DNA of 64,000 bases from Rhodopseudomonas telluris (lineage in GTDB: Bacteria; Pseudomonadota; Alphaproteobacteria; Rhizobiales; Xanthobacteraceae). The translations under genes were made by a program, and so were the position numbers. How positions within the stretch are numbered: position 1 is the first letter of the stretch; each line of letters opens with the position of its first letter. Under the pieces are notes generated by a model. It did no database searches. It saw only the letters and a program-made list of their open reading frames with translations, and was not told where the DNA came from. The stretch covers positions 124,001 to 188,000 of the forward strand of contig NZ_JBHLWM010000003.1 of NCBI RefSeq assembly GCF_042432815.1. The letters are read 5' to 3'. Shown here piece after piece: positions 15,371-23,715 of the stretch.

Positions 15371-17587
15371 TTAGGCCGCGGCTTTCTTCGGCACGACCTC
15401 GAAGCGGTCGGCGTTCATCACCTTGGTCCAGGCGGCGGCGAAGTCCTTGGCGAACTTCTCATGCACGTCGGACTGGCCGTAGACTTCGGCGAGCGCGCGC
15501 AGCTGCGAGTGCGAGCCGAAGATCAGGTCGACGCGGGTGCCGGTCCAGCGCAGTTCGCCGGTCTTGCGATCGCGGCCTTCGTACACGCCTTCCGTGGTGG
15601 TCGAGGGCGACCAGACGGTCTTCATGTCGAGCAGGTTGACGAAGAAGTCGTTTGTCAATTTCTCCGGCCGGTCGGTGAAGACGCCGTGGGTGGTGTGGCC
15701 GACATTGCCGCCGAGCACGCGGAGGCCGCCGAGCAGCACGGTCATTTCCGGCGCGGTTAGGTTGAGCAGCGCCGCACGATCCACCAGCGCTTCTTCCGGC
15801 TTCATGAACTGATGCCGATTGGCGTTGATGTAGTTGCGGAAGCCGTCCTGGCGCGGCTCGAGCACCGCGAAGGATTCGACATCCGTCTGCTCGGCCGACG
15901 CGTCCATGCGGCCCGGCGTGAACGGCACCTCGACGGTGACGCCGGCATCCTTGGCGGCCTTCTCGACCGCCGCCGAACCGGCCAGCACGATGAGGTCGGC
16001 GAGCGAGACTTTCTTGCCGTCCTTTTGCGCGCCGTTGAATTCGGCCTGGATCGCTTCGAGCTTGCTCAGCACCTGGGCCAGATCAGCCGGCTGGTTGACC
16101 TCCCAGTCCTTCTGCGGAGCCAGGCGGATACGCCCGCCATTGGCGCCGCCGCGCTTGTCGGAGTGCCGATAGGTCGAGGCCGAGGCCCACGCGGCCGAGA
16201 CCAGCTGCGAGACCGACAGGCCGGAGCCGAGGATCTTGGCCTTCAGATCGGCGATGTCCTTGTCGCTGACCAGTTCGTGGTCGACGGCCGGAATCGGATC
16301 CTGCCAGATCAGGTCTTCCTTCGGCACCAGCTTGCCGCGGTAGCGGACCTTCGGGCCCATGTCGCGGTGGGTCAGCTTGAACCAGGCGCGGGCGAAGGCG
16401 TCGGCGAACTGATCCGGATGCTCCATGAAGCGGCGCGAGATCTTCTCGTAGGCCGGGTCGAAGCGCAGCGACAGGTCGGTCGTCAGCATCTTCGGCACGT
16501 GCTTCTTCTCGGGATCGAACGCGTCCGGAATGGTCGCGCCGGCGCCCTTGGCGCGCCACTGCTTGGCACCGGCCGGGCTCGTCTCGAGCTCCCATTCGTA
16601 GCCGAACAGGTTCCAGAAGAAGTTGTTGCTCCACTTGGTCGGCGTCGTGGTCCAGATCACTTCCGGGCCGCCCGTGATGGTGTCGGCGCCGAAGCCGGTG
16701 CCGTGCTTGCTCTTCCAGCCGAGGCCCTGATCCTCGATCGCGCCGCCTTCCGGCTCGGCGCCCAGGAACGACGGATCACCGGCGCCGTGGGTCTTGCCGA
16801 AGGTGTGGCCGCCGGCGATCAGCGCGACGGTTTCCTCGTCGTTCATCGCCATGCGGCGGAACGTCTCGCGGATGTCCTTGGCGGCGGCGACCGGGTCGGG
16901 ATTGCCGTTCGGGCCTTCCGGGTTGACGTAGATCAGGCCCATCTGCACGGCGCCGAGCGGATCGGAGAGCTGGCGCTCGCCGGAGTAGCGCTCGTCGCCC
17001 AGCCAGGTGCCTTCCGGACCCCAGAACAGCTCCTCGGGCTCCCAGACGTCGTCACGACCGCCGGCGAAACCGAAGGTCTTGAAGCCCATCGATTCGAGCG
17101 CGACGTTGCCGGTGAGGATGAAGAGGTCGGCCCAGGACAGCTTGTTGCCGTACTTCTGCTTGATCGGCCACAGCAGGCGGCGGGCCTTGTCGAGGTTGGC
17201 GTTGTCCGGCCACGAGTTCAGCGGCGCGAAGCGCTGCTGGCCGGCGCCGGCGCCGCCGCGGCCGTCGGTGATGCGATAGGTGCCGGCCGAGTGCCAGGCC
17301 ATGCGGATGAACAGGCCGCCGTAATGACCGAAGTCAGCCGGCCACCACTCCTGCGAATCGGTCATCAGCGCGGTCAGATCCCTGATCACCGCGTCGAGAT
17401 CGAGGCTCTCGAATTCCTTCTTGTAGTCGAAGCCCTTGCTCATCGGGTCCGACAGCGCCGAGTTGCGGTGGAGGATGCTGAGATCGAGCATCTCCGGCCA
17501 CCACTCGGAATTCTTGCGCCCGCGCGAGCCGCCGCCACCACCATGGGGAAATGGGCATTTGCCCTTGTCGTCGGTCTTTGCGTCCAT
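15371..17587 (-). CDS. katG: Catalase-peroxidase
   Basis: Predicted 738-aa heme enzyme that disproportionates hydrogen peroxide and has peroxidase activity. The distal pocket Arg-Trp-His is in FIRMAWHSAGTYR. The Met-Tyr-Trp adduct residues are present (MAW, LIYVNPEG, RRMAMNDEE), and the proximal His is in LIAGGHTFGKTHGAG. The C-terminal pseudo-peroxidase half is full length. An N-terminal Gly-rich stretch (PFPHGGGGGSRGR) is a mild peculiarity. A GGAGAG Shine-Dalgarno precedes the ATG. It is divergent from oxyR, its likely activator. Confidence 0.98.
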   Translation of the reverse strand: MDAKTDDKGKCPFPHGGGGGSRGRKNSEWWPEMLDLSILHRNSALSDPMSKGFDYKKEFESLDLDAVIRDLTALMTDSQEWWPADFGHYGGLFIRMAWHSAGTYRITDGRGGAGAGQQRFAPLNSWPDNANLDKARRLLWPIKQKYGNKLSWADLFILTGNVALESMGFKTFGFAGGRDDVWEPEELFWGPEGTWLGDERYSGERQLSDPLGAVQMGLIYVNPEGPNGNPDPVAAAKDIRETFRRMAMNDEETVALIAGGHTFGKTHGAGDPSFLGAEPEGGAIEDQGLGWKSKHGTGFGADTITGGPEVIWTTTPTKWSNNFFWNLFGYEWELETSPAGAKQWRAKGAGATIPDAFDPEKKHVPKMLTTDLSLRFDPAYEKISRRFMEHPDQFADAFARAWFKLTHRDMGPKVRYRGKLVPKEDLIWQDPIPAVDHELVSDKDIADLKAKILGSGLSVSQLVSAAWASASTYRHSDKRGGANGGRIRLAPQKDWEVNQPADLAQVLSKLEAIQAEFNGAQKDGKKVSLADLIVLAGSAAVEKAAKDAGVTVEVPFTPGRMDASAEQTDVESFAVLEPRQDGFRNYINANRHQFMKPEEALVDRAALLNLTAPEMTVLLGGLRVLGGNVGHTTHGVFTDRPEKLTNDFFVNLLDMKTVWSPSTTTEGVYEGRDRKTGELRWTGTRVDLIFGSHSQLRALAEVYGQSDVHEKFAKDFAAAWTKVMNADRFEVVPKKAAA

Positions 17588-17794
17588 GATCTCTCTCCGT
17601 CCTCGGCTGCCAATGTGTTCGGATCGTTCGAACTTATGATGACAGCCTGATTGCCTGGTCGAGAACGCCGCGGACGCGGGGATTCGTCCGCGGCATCTCG
17701 TCTTGGTGATTCGGTCTGGTTGGCCGGTGATGCCCGCGCGCTGCGGACCCGGCGCGCGCAGACTGGAGCAGTTCTACGATCAGGTCCAGTCGAA

Positions 17795-17827
17795 TTGATT
17801 TTGCCTCTCGATCAGATTATCTGATCG
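17795..17827 (+). promoter_or_regulatory. oxyR promoter overlapping a 19-bp palindrome; probable leaderless start
   Basis: -35 TTGATT (17795-17800), 17 bp, -10 TATCTG (17818-17823). The -10 lies inside the perfect palindrome CGATCAGATTATCTGATCG (17809-17827), which ends 2 bp before the oxyR ATG. Transcription would begin about at the ATG, leaving no room for a ribosome-binding site. The palindrome is well placed for autorepression. Confidence 0.55.
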
Positions 17828-17829
17828 GT

Positions 17830-18768
17830 ATGGTGACGCTCCGGCAGCTCCGCTATCTCTCGGCCCTCGCCCGCCACGGCCATTTCGGCCGCGCCGCGGA
17901 TGCCTGCGCGGTGACTCAGCCGGCCCTGTCGATGCAGATCGCCGAGCTGGAGCGGACGCTGGGCGTCAAGGTGGTCGAGCGCAGGCCCGGCGAGGTGTTT
18001 CTCACCGAGATCGGCCGCGAAATCACCCGGCGCGGCGAGGAGCTGCTCAGCGGCGCGCGCGACCTGGTGGATTTTGCCCGCCACCGCGCCCAGGCGCTGA
18101 CCGGCCGGCTGACGCTCGGCGTGATCCCGTCGCTGGCGCCCTATCTGCTGCCCAAGGTGCTGCCGCTGCTGCAGCAGCGCTATCCCGAACTGCGGCTGGA
18201 GCTGCGCGAGAGCCAGACGCGTCAGCTGGTCGCCGACGTCGGCAGCGGCGCGCTCGACGCCGCGCTGCTGGCGCTGCCGGTCGGCATCCGCGACCTCGAA
18301 ACCATCGCGCTGTTCGACGACGAATTCCTGCTCGCCGTGCCGGCCGACGATCCGCGGCCGGAGACCGCCACGGTCGCGGTCGACGAGATCGACCAGTCGC
18401 GGCTGATCCTGCTCGAGGACGGCCATTGCCTGCGCGACCAGGCGCTGGCGTTCTGCGCCACCGCGCGCAACCGCGCCATCAACATGGGCGGCGCCGGCAC
18501 CGCGACGTTCGGGGCGTCGAGCCTGACCACGGTGATCCAGATGGTCGCCGGCGGCTATGGCGTGACGCTGATCCCGCAGATCGCCGCCGACGTCGAGCGC
18601 CGCGATACCCGCGTCAAATTCCTGCGGATGCGGCGGCCGCAGCCGGGCCGCACCATCGGTCTCGTGTTCCGCAAGACCTCGCCGCGCCGGCACGATTTCG
18701 AGGTGCTGGGCGAGATGGTGCAGCAAGGCGTCAGCCGGGCGCCGGCGCCGCAGGCCGAGCCCGCCTGA
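17830..18768 (+). CDS. oxyR: OxyR, hydrogen-peroxide-sensing LysR regulator
   Basis: Predicted 312-aa LysR-type activator. The N-terminal helix-turn-helix is MVTLRQLRYLSALARHGHFG..ALSMQIAELERTLG. The effector domain contains the redox pair in LEDGHCLRDQALAFC: two cysteines nine residues apart, as for Cys199 and Cys208 of E. coli OxyR. Divergent orientation from katG with a 242-bp shared control region fits the classical OxyR regulon. The start is fixed by homology although no Shine-Dalgarno is seen. Confidence 0.95.
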   Translation: MVTLRQLRYLSALARHGHFGRAADACAVTQPALSMQIAELERTLGVKVVERRPGEVFLTEIGREITRRGEELLSGARDLVDFARHRAQALTGRLTLGVIPSLAPYLLPKVLPLLQQRYPELRLELRESQTRQLVADVGSGALDAALLALPVGIRDLETIALFDDEFLLAVPADDPRPETATVAVDEIDQSRLILLEDGHCLRDQALAFCATARNRAINMGGAGTATFGASSLTTVIQMVAGGYGVTLIPQIAADVERRDTRVKFLRMRRPQPGRTIGLVFRKTSPRRHDFEVLGEMVQQGVSRAPAPQAEPA

Positions 18769-18780
18769 ACGGCGCAGCGG

Positions 18781-20448
18781 TCAGCGCAGCAGCGCCGTGG
18801 CGCGCTGCATGCTGGCGGCGATTTCGGCGGTGGCGGCGCTCTGCTCCTCGGCGGTGGACGCCGTCGAGGCGACGAACTCGTTGACGGCCTCGATCGCCTG
18901 CTTGATCGCACTGAGTGCGCCGACCACGTCGCCGGCGATGTTGTTGAGATTGTCGATCTGGCCGACGATCTGATCGGTGGCGCTGCGCGCCTGCCCGGCC
19001 AGCGTCTTCACCTCCTGCGCCACCACGGCGAAACCGCGCCCGGCCTCGCCGGCGCGCGCCGATTCGATCGTCGCGTTGAGCGCCAGCAGATTGATCTGGC
19101 CGGTGATGGCGCCGATGATTTCGGCGATCCCGCTCATCGCCTTGGCGGCCTCGTCGAGCCGCTTGGCCTGACCGTCCGCCACTTCCACTTCGCTCACGGC
19201 GCGATGCGTGGTCTCGCGCGAGCGGTTGGTCGCTTCGGCGATCATCTGTACCGTGCTACTCAGCTCCTCGGTGCTCTCCGCCGAACGGATCAGCATGCCG
19301 CGCGCTTCCTCGTTAGCGAGGCGGCGCTGCACCTGCGGCGTGACGTCGGCCGCGTACTTCACCACCTTGTAGGGTCTGCCGTCGAGATCGAAGATCGGAT
19401 TGTAGGACGCCTGGATCCAGACCTCGCGACCGTCCTTGGCGATGCGTCGGAATTCGCCGGCCTGATACTCGCCGCGCGCCAGCGACGCCCAGAACTCGCG
19501 ATACTCCGGCGTGTTGCGCTGCTCCGGCGGCATGAACATGCTGTGATGCCGGCCTTTGATCTCCACCAGCGAATAGCCGGTCGCCTTCGTGAAGTTCTCG
19601 TTGGCGTCGAGAATCGTGCCGTCGGTGCTGAACTCGATCACCGCCTGCGACTTGCGGATCGCCGCGATCTGGCCGGCGCTGTCGGCCGCGGCGAGCTTCT
19701 GCACGGTGACGTCGTTGGCGAACTTCACCACCTTGAAGGGCCGCCCCTTGTGGTCGAGGATCGGATTGTAGGACGCCAGAATCCACACCTCGCGGCCGCC
19801 TTTGCCGAACCGCTTGAACGACCCGGTGAAGGCCTCGCCGCTGTTGAGCCGGCGCCAGAAATCCCGATAGGCGTCGCTGTCCCGGTCCGCCGGCGCGACG
19901 AACATGCTGTGGTGCTTGCCGACGATCTCGCCGAGCGAATAGCCGAGCGCGGCGAGAAACTTGTCGTTGGCGGTGAGAATAGTGCCGTCGAGCGCGAACT
20001 CGATCACCGCCTGAACCTGGCCGATCGCCGCGATCTTGCCGGCGTCCTCCAGGCTGTGCGTCTTGGCGGCGGTGATATCGGCGGCGAATTTGACGACGCC
20101 GGTCGGCTTGCCGTGGCGATCGAGAATCGGGTTGTAGGTCGCCTGGATCCAGACCTCGCGGCCGTCCTTGCCGATCCGCAGAAACTCGCCGCTGTGATAG
20201 GCGCCGCTGCGCAGGCTGGCCCAGAAATCGCGATACGCCGAGCCGTCGTGCTCGGCCGGATCGACGAAGATGCGATGGTGCCGCCCCTTGATGTCGTCGA
20301 GCGTGTAGCCGAGCAGCTTGAGAAAATTGGCGTTGGCAGTCTGGATCGTCCCATCCAGATCGAACTCAATGACCGCCTGCGACCGGTCAATCGCCGCGAG
20401 CAACGCTGCCGCGCGCTCCCGATCGGCGCTTCGGGAAAACGGAAACAT
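18781..20448 (-). CDS. Soluble methyl-accepting chemotaxis protein with three PAS modules
   Basis: Predicted 555-aa chemoreceptor without transmembrane segments. Three PAS modules repeat with an exact 122-residue period (AVIEF at 25, 147 and 269), each with a GxHHxxF motif (GRHHRIFV, GKHHSMFV, GRHHSMFM) and a PAC-like end (GREVWIQATYNPI, VVKFAADIT). The C-terminal signalling domain has the hairpin tip INLLALNATIESARAGEAGR. Layout resembles BdlA-type cytoplasmic receptors with an extra PAS. The C terminus ends MQRATALLR without a CheR-tethering pentapeptide. The ATG at 20448 (MFPFSRS) aligns with its neighbour. A paralogue lies immediately upstream. Confidence 0.9.
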   Translation of the reverse strand: MFPFSRSADRERAAALLAAIDRSQAVIEFDLDGTIQTANANFLKLLGYTLDDIKGRHHRIFVDPAEHDGSAYRDFWASLRSGAYHSGEFLRIGKDGREVWIQATYNPILDRHGKPTGVVKFAADITAAKTHSLEDAGKIAAIGQVQAVIEFALDGTILTANDKFLAALGYSLGEIVGKHHSMFVAPADRDSDAYRDFWRRLNSGEAFTGSFKRFGKGGREVWILASYNPILDHKGRPFKVVKFANDVTVQKLAAADSAGQIAAIRKSQAVIEFSTDGTILDANENFTKATGYSLVEIKGRHHSMFMPPEQRNTPEYREFWASLARGEYQAGEFRRIAKDGREVWIQASYNPIFDLDGRPYKVVKYAADVTPQVQRRLANEEARGMLIRSAESTEELSSTVQMIAEATNRSRETTHRAVSEVEVADGQAKRLDEAAKAMSGIAEIIGAITGQINLLALNATIESARAGEAGRGFAVVAQEVKTLAGQARSATDQIVGQIDNLNNIAGDVVGALSAIKQAIEAVNEFVASTASTAEEQSAATAEIAASMQRATALLR

Positions 20449-20650
20449 AAATTGAAGGCCTCCGGGTCGGCGGGAGTGCCCGCGAACGCCCCGGTTCGCG
20501 GCATGCAATTCCCACAGCCTGAGGCCTGATGATTAAAAAATCTCCTATTTGGACACCTCGGTCAACTACGCAACCCACAGTGCGTGGAACTACGTGATGA
20601 TGGGGTAGGAGACTCCGCCGGAGTCTCCGCGTCGCCTGCGGGGCCCCGCC

Positions 20651-22333
20651 TCAGCGCCCCACGATCGCGGCGGCCTCGTTGGCGGCGCGCTGCATGCTGT
20701 TCGACATTTCGCCCGTCACCGTGCTCTGCTCCTCGACCGCCGCAGCCGTCGACGTCACGTACTCGCTGACGTTCTGAATCGCCGTCTTGATCTTGCCGAG
20801 CGCGGCGACGACGTCGCCCGAGATGTTGTTGAGGTTCTCGATCTCGGTGCCGATCTTGTCGGTCGCCTGCTTGGCCTGGTTGGCGAGGTTCTTCACCTCG
20901 GCGGCCACCACCGCAAAGCCGCGGCCGGCCTCGCCGGCGCGGGCCGACTCGATGGTGGCGTTCAGCGCCAGCAGGTTGATCTGCCCGGTGATGTGGCCGA
21001 TCAGTTCGACGATGCCGCTCATCGCCTGCGCGGCGTCGTTCAGCCGGTTGGCCTGGCCGTCGGCGGCATCGACCTCGCCGACCGCGCTGCTCGCGGTCTG
21101 CCGCGACTTGGTCATCGCCTCGGAGATCTCGCGCACCGACGCGTTGAGTTCCTCGGCACCGGCCGCGACCGAGTCCATCATGGCGCGGACCCGCTCGTTG
21201 CCCATCCGGATCAGCACCTGCCGGGTGACGTCGGTAGCGTACTTCACCACCTTGAACGGCTGGCCGTTGAGATCGAGGATCGGATTGTAGGACGCCTGAA
21301 TCCAGACCTCCCGGCCCCCCTTGCCGATCCGCTTGTACTCGGCCGCCTGATACTCGCCGCGCCGCAGCGCCTCCCAGAACGCCCGATAGTCGGCGCCGTC
21401 GCGCTCGGACGGATCGACGAACATGCTGTGGTGCCGGCCTTTGATCTCGGCGAGCGAATAGCCCAGCGTCTGCAGGAAATTTTCATTGGCGGTCAGGACG
21501 CTGCCGTCCATCGCGAATTCGATCACCGCCTGCGACTTGCCGATCGCCGCGATCTGGCCGGCGAGGTCGGCATTGGCGAGCTTCTGCTGGGTGACGTCGG
21601 TGGCGAACTTGACGACGCTGATCGTCTTGCCGCTCTCGTCGAGGATCGGATTGTAGGAGGCGAGAATCCACACCTCGCGCCCGCCTTTGCCGATCCGCTT
21701 GTATTCGGCCGCAAGGTAATTGCCGCGACCGAGTGTCGCCCAGAACTCGCGATAGGCGGCGCTGTCGCGGTACGCCGGCTCGACGAACATGCTGTGATGC
21801 TTGCCCTTGATCTCGGCCAGCGAGTAACCCATCGCGTCGAGGAAGTTCTGATTGGCGTCGACGATGGTGCCATCGACGGTGAACTCGATCACCGCCTGGG
21901 CGCGGCTGATCGCCTGGATCTTGCCGGCATCGGCGAGGCTCTGTCGCTTCGCCGCGGTGATGTTGGCGGCGAATTTGACGATGCCGAGCGGCTTGCCGTC
22001 CTTGTCGAGCACCGGATTGTACGACGCCTGGATCCAGACTTCGTTGCCGCCCTTGGCGATGCGCTTGAACTCGCCGGCGCGGAACTTGCCCGCTTTCAGA
22101 TCGGCCCAGAACGCCGCGTAAGCCGGAGTGCTCGTCTGCGACGGCTCGACGAACATGCTGTGATGCTTGCCCTTGATCTCATCCAGCGTGTAGCCGAGCA
22201 CGCTCAGGAAGTTGTCGTTGGCGCTCAGAACCCTGCCGTCGAGATCGAATTCGATCATCGCCTGCGAGCGATTGATGGCGTCGAGGATCGCGGACGATGA
22301 CAGGCTGGCGGTTGAGCGCCGGAAGGAGAACAT
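20651..22333 (-). CDS. Soluble methyl-accepting chemotaxis protein with three PAS modules (paralogue)
   Basis: Predicted 560-aa receptor, collinear with the 18781-20448 gene: PAS modules of the same 122-residue period (AMIEF at 25, AVIEF at 147 and 269), each with GKHHSMFV or GRHHSMFV, then a signalling domain with INLLALNATIESARAGEAGR. No membrane segment is present. The two genes are in tandem on the minus strand with 202 bp between them and look like a gene duplication after triplication of the PAS unit. The HH pair in every module suggests a shared cofactor or ligand; which one is unknown. Confidence 0.9.
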   Translation of the reverse strand: MFSFRRSTASLSSSAILDAINRSQAMIEFDLDGRVLSANDNFLSVLGYTLDEIKGKHHSMFVEPSQTSTPAYAAFWADLKAGKFRAGEFKRIAKGGNEVWIQASYNPVLDKDGKPLGIVKFAANITAAKRQSLADAGKIQAISRAQAVIEFTVDGTIVDANQNFLDAMGYSLAEIKGKHHSMFVEPAYRDSAAYREFWATLGRGNYLAAEYKRIGKGGREVWILASYNPILDESGKTISVVKFATDVTQQKLANADLAGQIAAIGKSQAVIEFAMDGSVLTANENFLQTLGYSLAEIKGRHHSMFVDPSERDGADYRAFWEALRRGEYQAAEYKRIGKGGREVWIQASYNPILDLNGQPFKVVKYATDVTRQVLIRMGNERVRAMMDSVAAGAEELNASVREISEAMTKSRQTASSAVGEVDAADGQANRLNDAAQAMSGIVELIGHITGQINLLALNATIESARAGEAGRGFAVVAAEVKNLANQAKQATDKIGTEIENLNNISGDVVAALGKIKTAIQNVSEYVTSTAAAVEEQSTVTGEMSNSMQRAANEAAAIVGR

Positions 22334-22600
22334 GCGAGCGGCCTTTGTTCGAGATCAGCACCGGGACGCACCGAAGTCAGCAACTCATGGGCATTTCTAC
22401 GGGGCTATGTTCACTGTCGTGCATTCGACTAAAACTTTTCCTAATCCCAGCTCTCTGACATCACTCGAATACCGCACTCATCCGTTCATCTACTAACTGC
22501 TCGGTTCACATCCGATGGGTTTCGTGCAGCAACGGGACGGAGTTCCCTGCCGGCGAACGGTCACCGCCCATGCGATGAGACGGACGCTCAAGACAAGATG

Positions 22601-22622
22601 TGAGTTCCGTCATCGGAACTCA
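22601..22622. other. Perfect 9-bp stem-loop of unknown role
   Basis: TGAGTTCCG (22601-22609), loop TCAT, CGGAACTCA (22614-22622). It has no T-run on either side, so it is not an obvious terminator. It could be an operator or part of a small RNA. Confidence 0.4.
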
Positions 22623-22768
22623 TCGGAGCCGACAACTTCATCGCAGTCCTGCAAGGCCGGCAGTCGTTGCAACCACCGTCACGTGTCGGCCCTTCCGCAA
22701 ACGGGGATGCCGGGCAACGGTGGGCATCAGAATTTCAAGCGGGGCTGCGGCCACACGCTTTGCAAAAT

Positions 22769-22802
22769 CCGACGCGTCGCGGGGGGGGGGGCGGCGCGTC
22801 GG
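22769..22802 (-). terminator. Probable terminator of superoxide dismutase with an 11-G tract in the loop
   Basis: CCGACGCG (22769-22776) pairs with CGCGTCGG (22795-22802). On the minus strand the stem is followed by ATTTTGC. The loop holds a run of 11 G on the plus strand (22781-22791). It lies 22 bp past the superoxide dismutase stop. Confidence 0.6.
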
Positions 22803-22823
22803 CAGAAGCGGAGTCGAGACGCC

Positions 22824-23552
22824 TCAGATGGTGAGCGTGCCGGCCTTGGCGGCTTCGTAGCGCTCGGCGACCTTGCTCCAGTTCACCGTGTTCCACCACG
22901 CCTTGAGATAATCGGCGCGGCGGTTCTGGTAGTTGAGGTAGTAAGCGTGCTCCCAGACGTCGTTGCCCATCAGCACGCGCTTGCCGTCCATCATCGGGTT
23001 GTCCTGATTGGGCCGGGTCTCGATCGCCAGCTTGCCGTCCTTGGTGACGGTCACGAACACCCAGCCGGAACCGAATTGCTTGCCGCCGGCGGCGTTGAAA
23101 TCGGCCTGGAATTTCTCGATGCCGCCGAGGTCGCGATCGATCGCGGCCAGCACCTCGCCGGACGGCTTGCCGCCGTTCGGCCCCATGATCTGCCAGAACA
23201 TCGTGTGGTTGGCGTGGCCGCCGAGATTATTGCGCACGCCTGTGCGGATCGCCTCCGGCACATTGCCGAGGTTGGCCAGAACCTCCGGCACCGGCATTTC
23301 CCCGAGCTTCGGATTGTCCTTGGCGAAGGCGTTCAGGTTGGTGATGAACGCCTGATGGTGCTTGCCGTGGTGAATCTCCATCGTCCGGGCGTCGATATGC
23401 GGCTCCAGCGCTGCGGCCGGATAGGTCAGCGGCGGCAGCGTGAATGGACCGGACGCGGCAGCGGCCTGCGCGAAGGCGAGACGCGGCGCCGCCATCGCGG
23501 CGACGGCACCAGTGGCAGCCATCATCACATGGCGACGGGATAGCATGGGCAT
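22824..23552 (-). CDS. Tat-exported Fe/Mn superoxide dismutase
   Basis: Predicted 242-aa superoxide dismutase with an N-terminal twin-arginine-type signal (MLSRRHVMMAATGAVAAMAA, cleavage near AFAQ), so it should act in the periplasm. Metal ligands of the Fe/Mn family are in place: His in MEIHHGKHHQAF, His in LGGHANHTMFW, and Asp and His in GNDVWEHAYYLNYQ. Cytoplasmic SodB forms lack the leader. Iron versus manganese cannot be assigned safely. The next gene is an outer-membrane enzyme, so the neighbourhood has an envelope theme. Confidence 0.92.
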   Translation of the reverse strand: MPMLSRRHVMMAATGAVAAMAAPRLAFAQAAAASGPFTLPPLTYPAAALEPHIDARTMEIHHGKHHQAFITNLNAFAKDNPKLGEMPVPEVLANLGNVPEAIRTGVRNNLGGHANHTMFWQIMGPNGGKPSGEVLAAIDRDLGGIEKFQADFNAAGGKQFGSGWVFVTVTKDGKLAIETRPNQDNPMMDGKRVLMGNDVWEHAYYLNYQNRRADYLKAWWNTVNWSKVAERYEAAKAGTLTI

Positions 23553-23715
23553 GGGATTTCCTCCGTTTCGGCGTGGCCGTGACTGCGACTACGCCCGCCG
23601 GCACCGCGCGGTTTCATCAAAACGGCGGCGGCGCTGCGACCGAGTAACGCGGCGGATCACATGACGCACCCCTGCGTCGCCGCGCGACGCGGGCAGCGGG
23701 GCGATGACGTCGGAG

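Larger units (their letters stand above)
22334..22823. other. 490-bp intergenic region between a chemoreceptor and superoxide dismutase
   Basis: Holds the upstream region of the chemoreceptor, a perfect hairpin TGAGTTCCG-TCAT-CGGAACTCA (22601-22622) and the superoxide dismutase terminator. Base composition is less GC-rich near 22400-22500. No open frame here resembles a protein, so I see no gene. Confidence 0.5.

Noticed and set aside
17619..17640. GTTCGAAC palindrome upstream of katG as an OxyR site
   Set aside because: Only 8 bp and without the spaced half-sites expected for OxyR; too weak to list as a feature.
15812..17650. 612-codon plus-strand open frame opposite katG
   Set aside because: katG on the minus strand is complete and unmistakable; the antisense frame has no recognisable domain.
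22781..22791. G11 tract as a phase-variation switch of a gene
   Set aside because: The tract is not inside a coding region or between promoter boxes; it lies in a terminator loop, so classical phase variation is unlikely.
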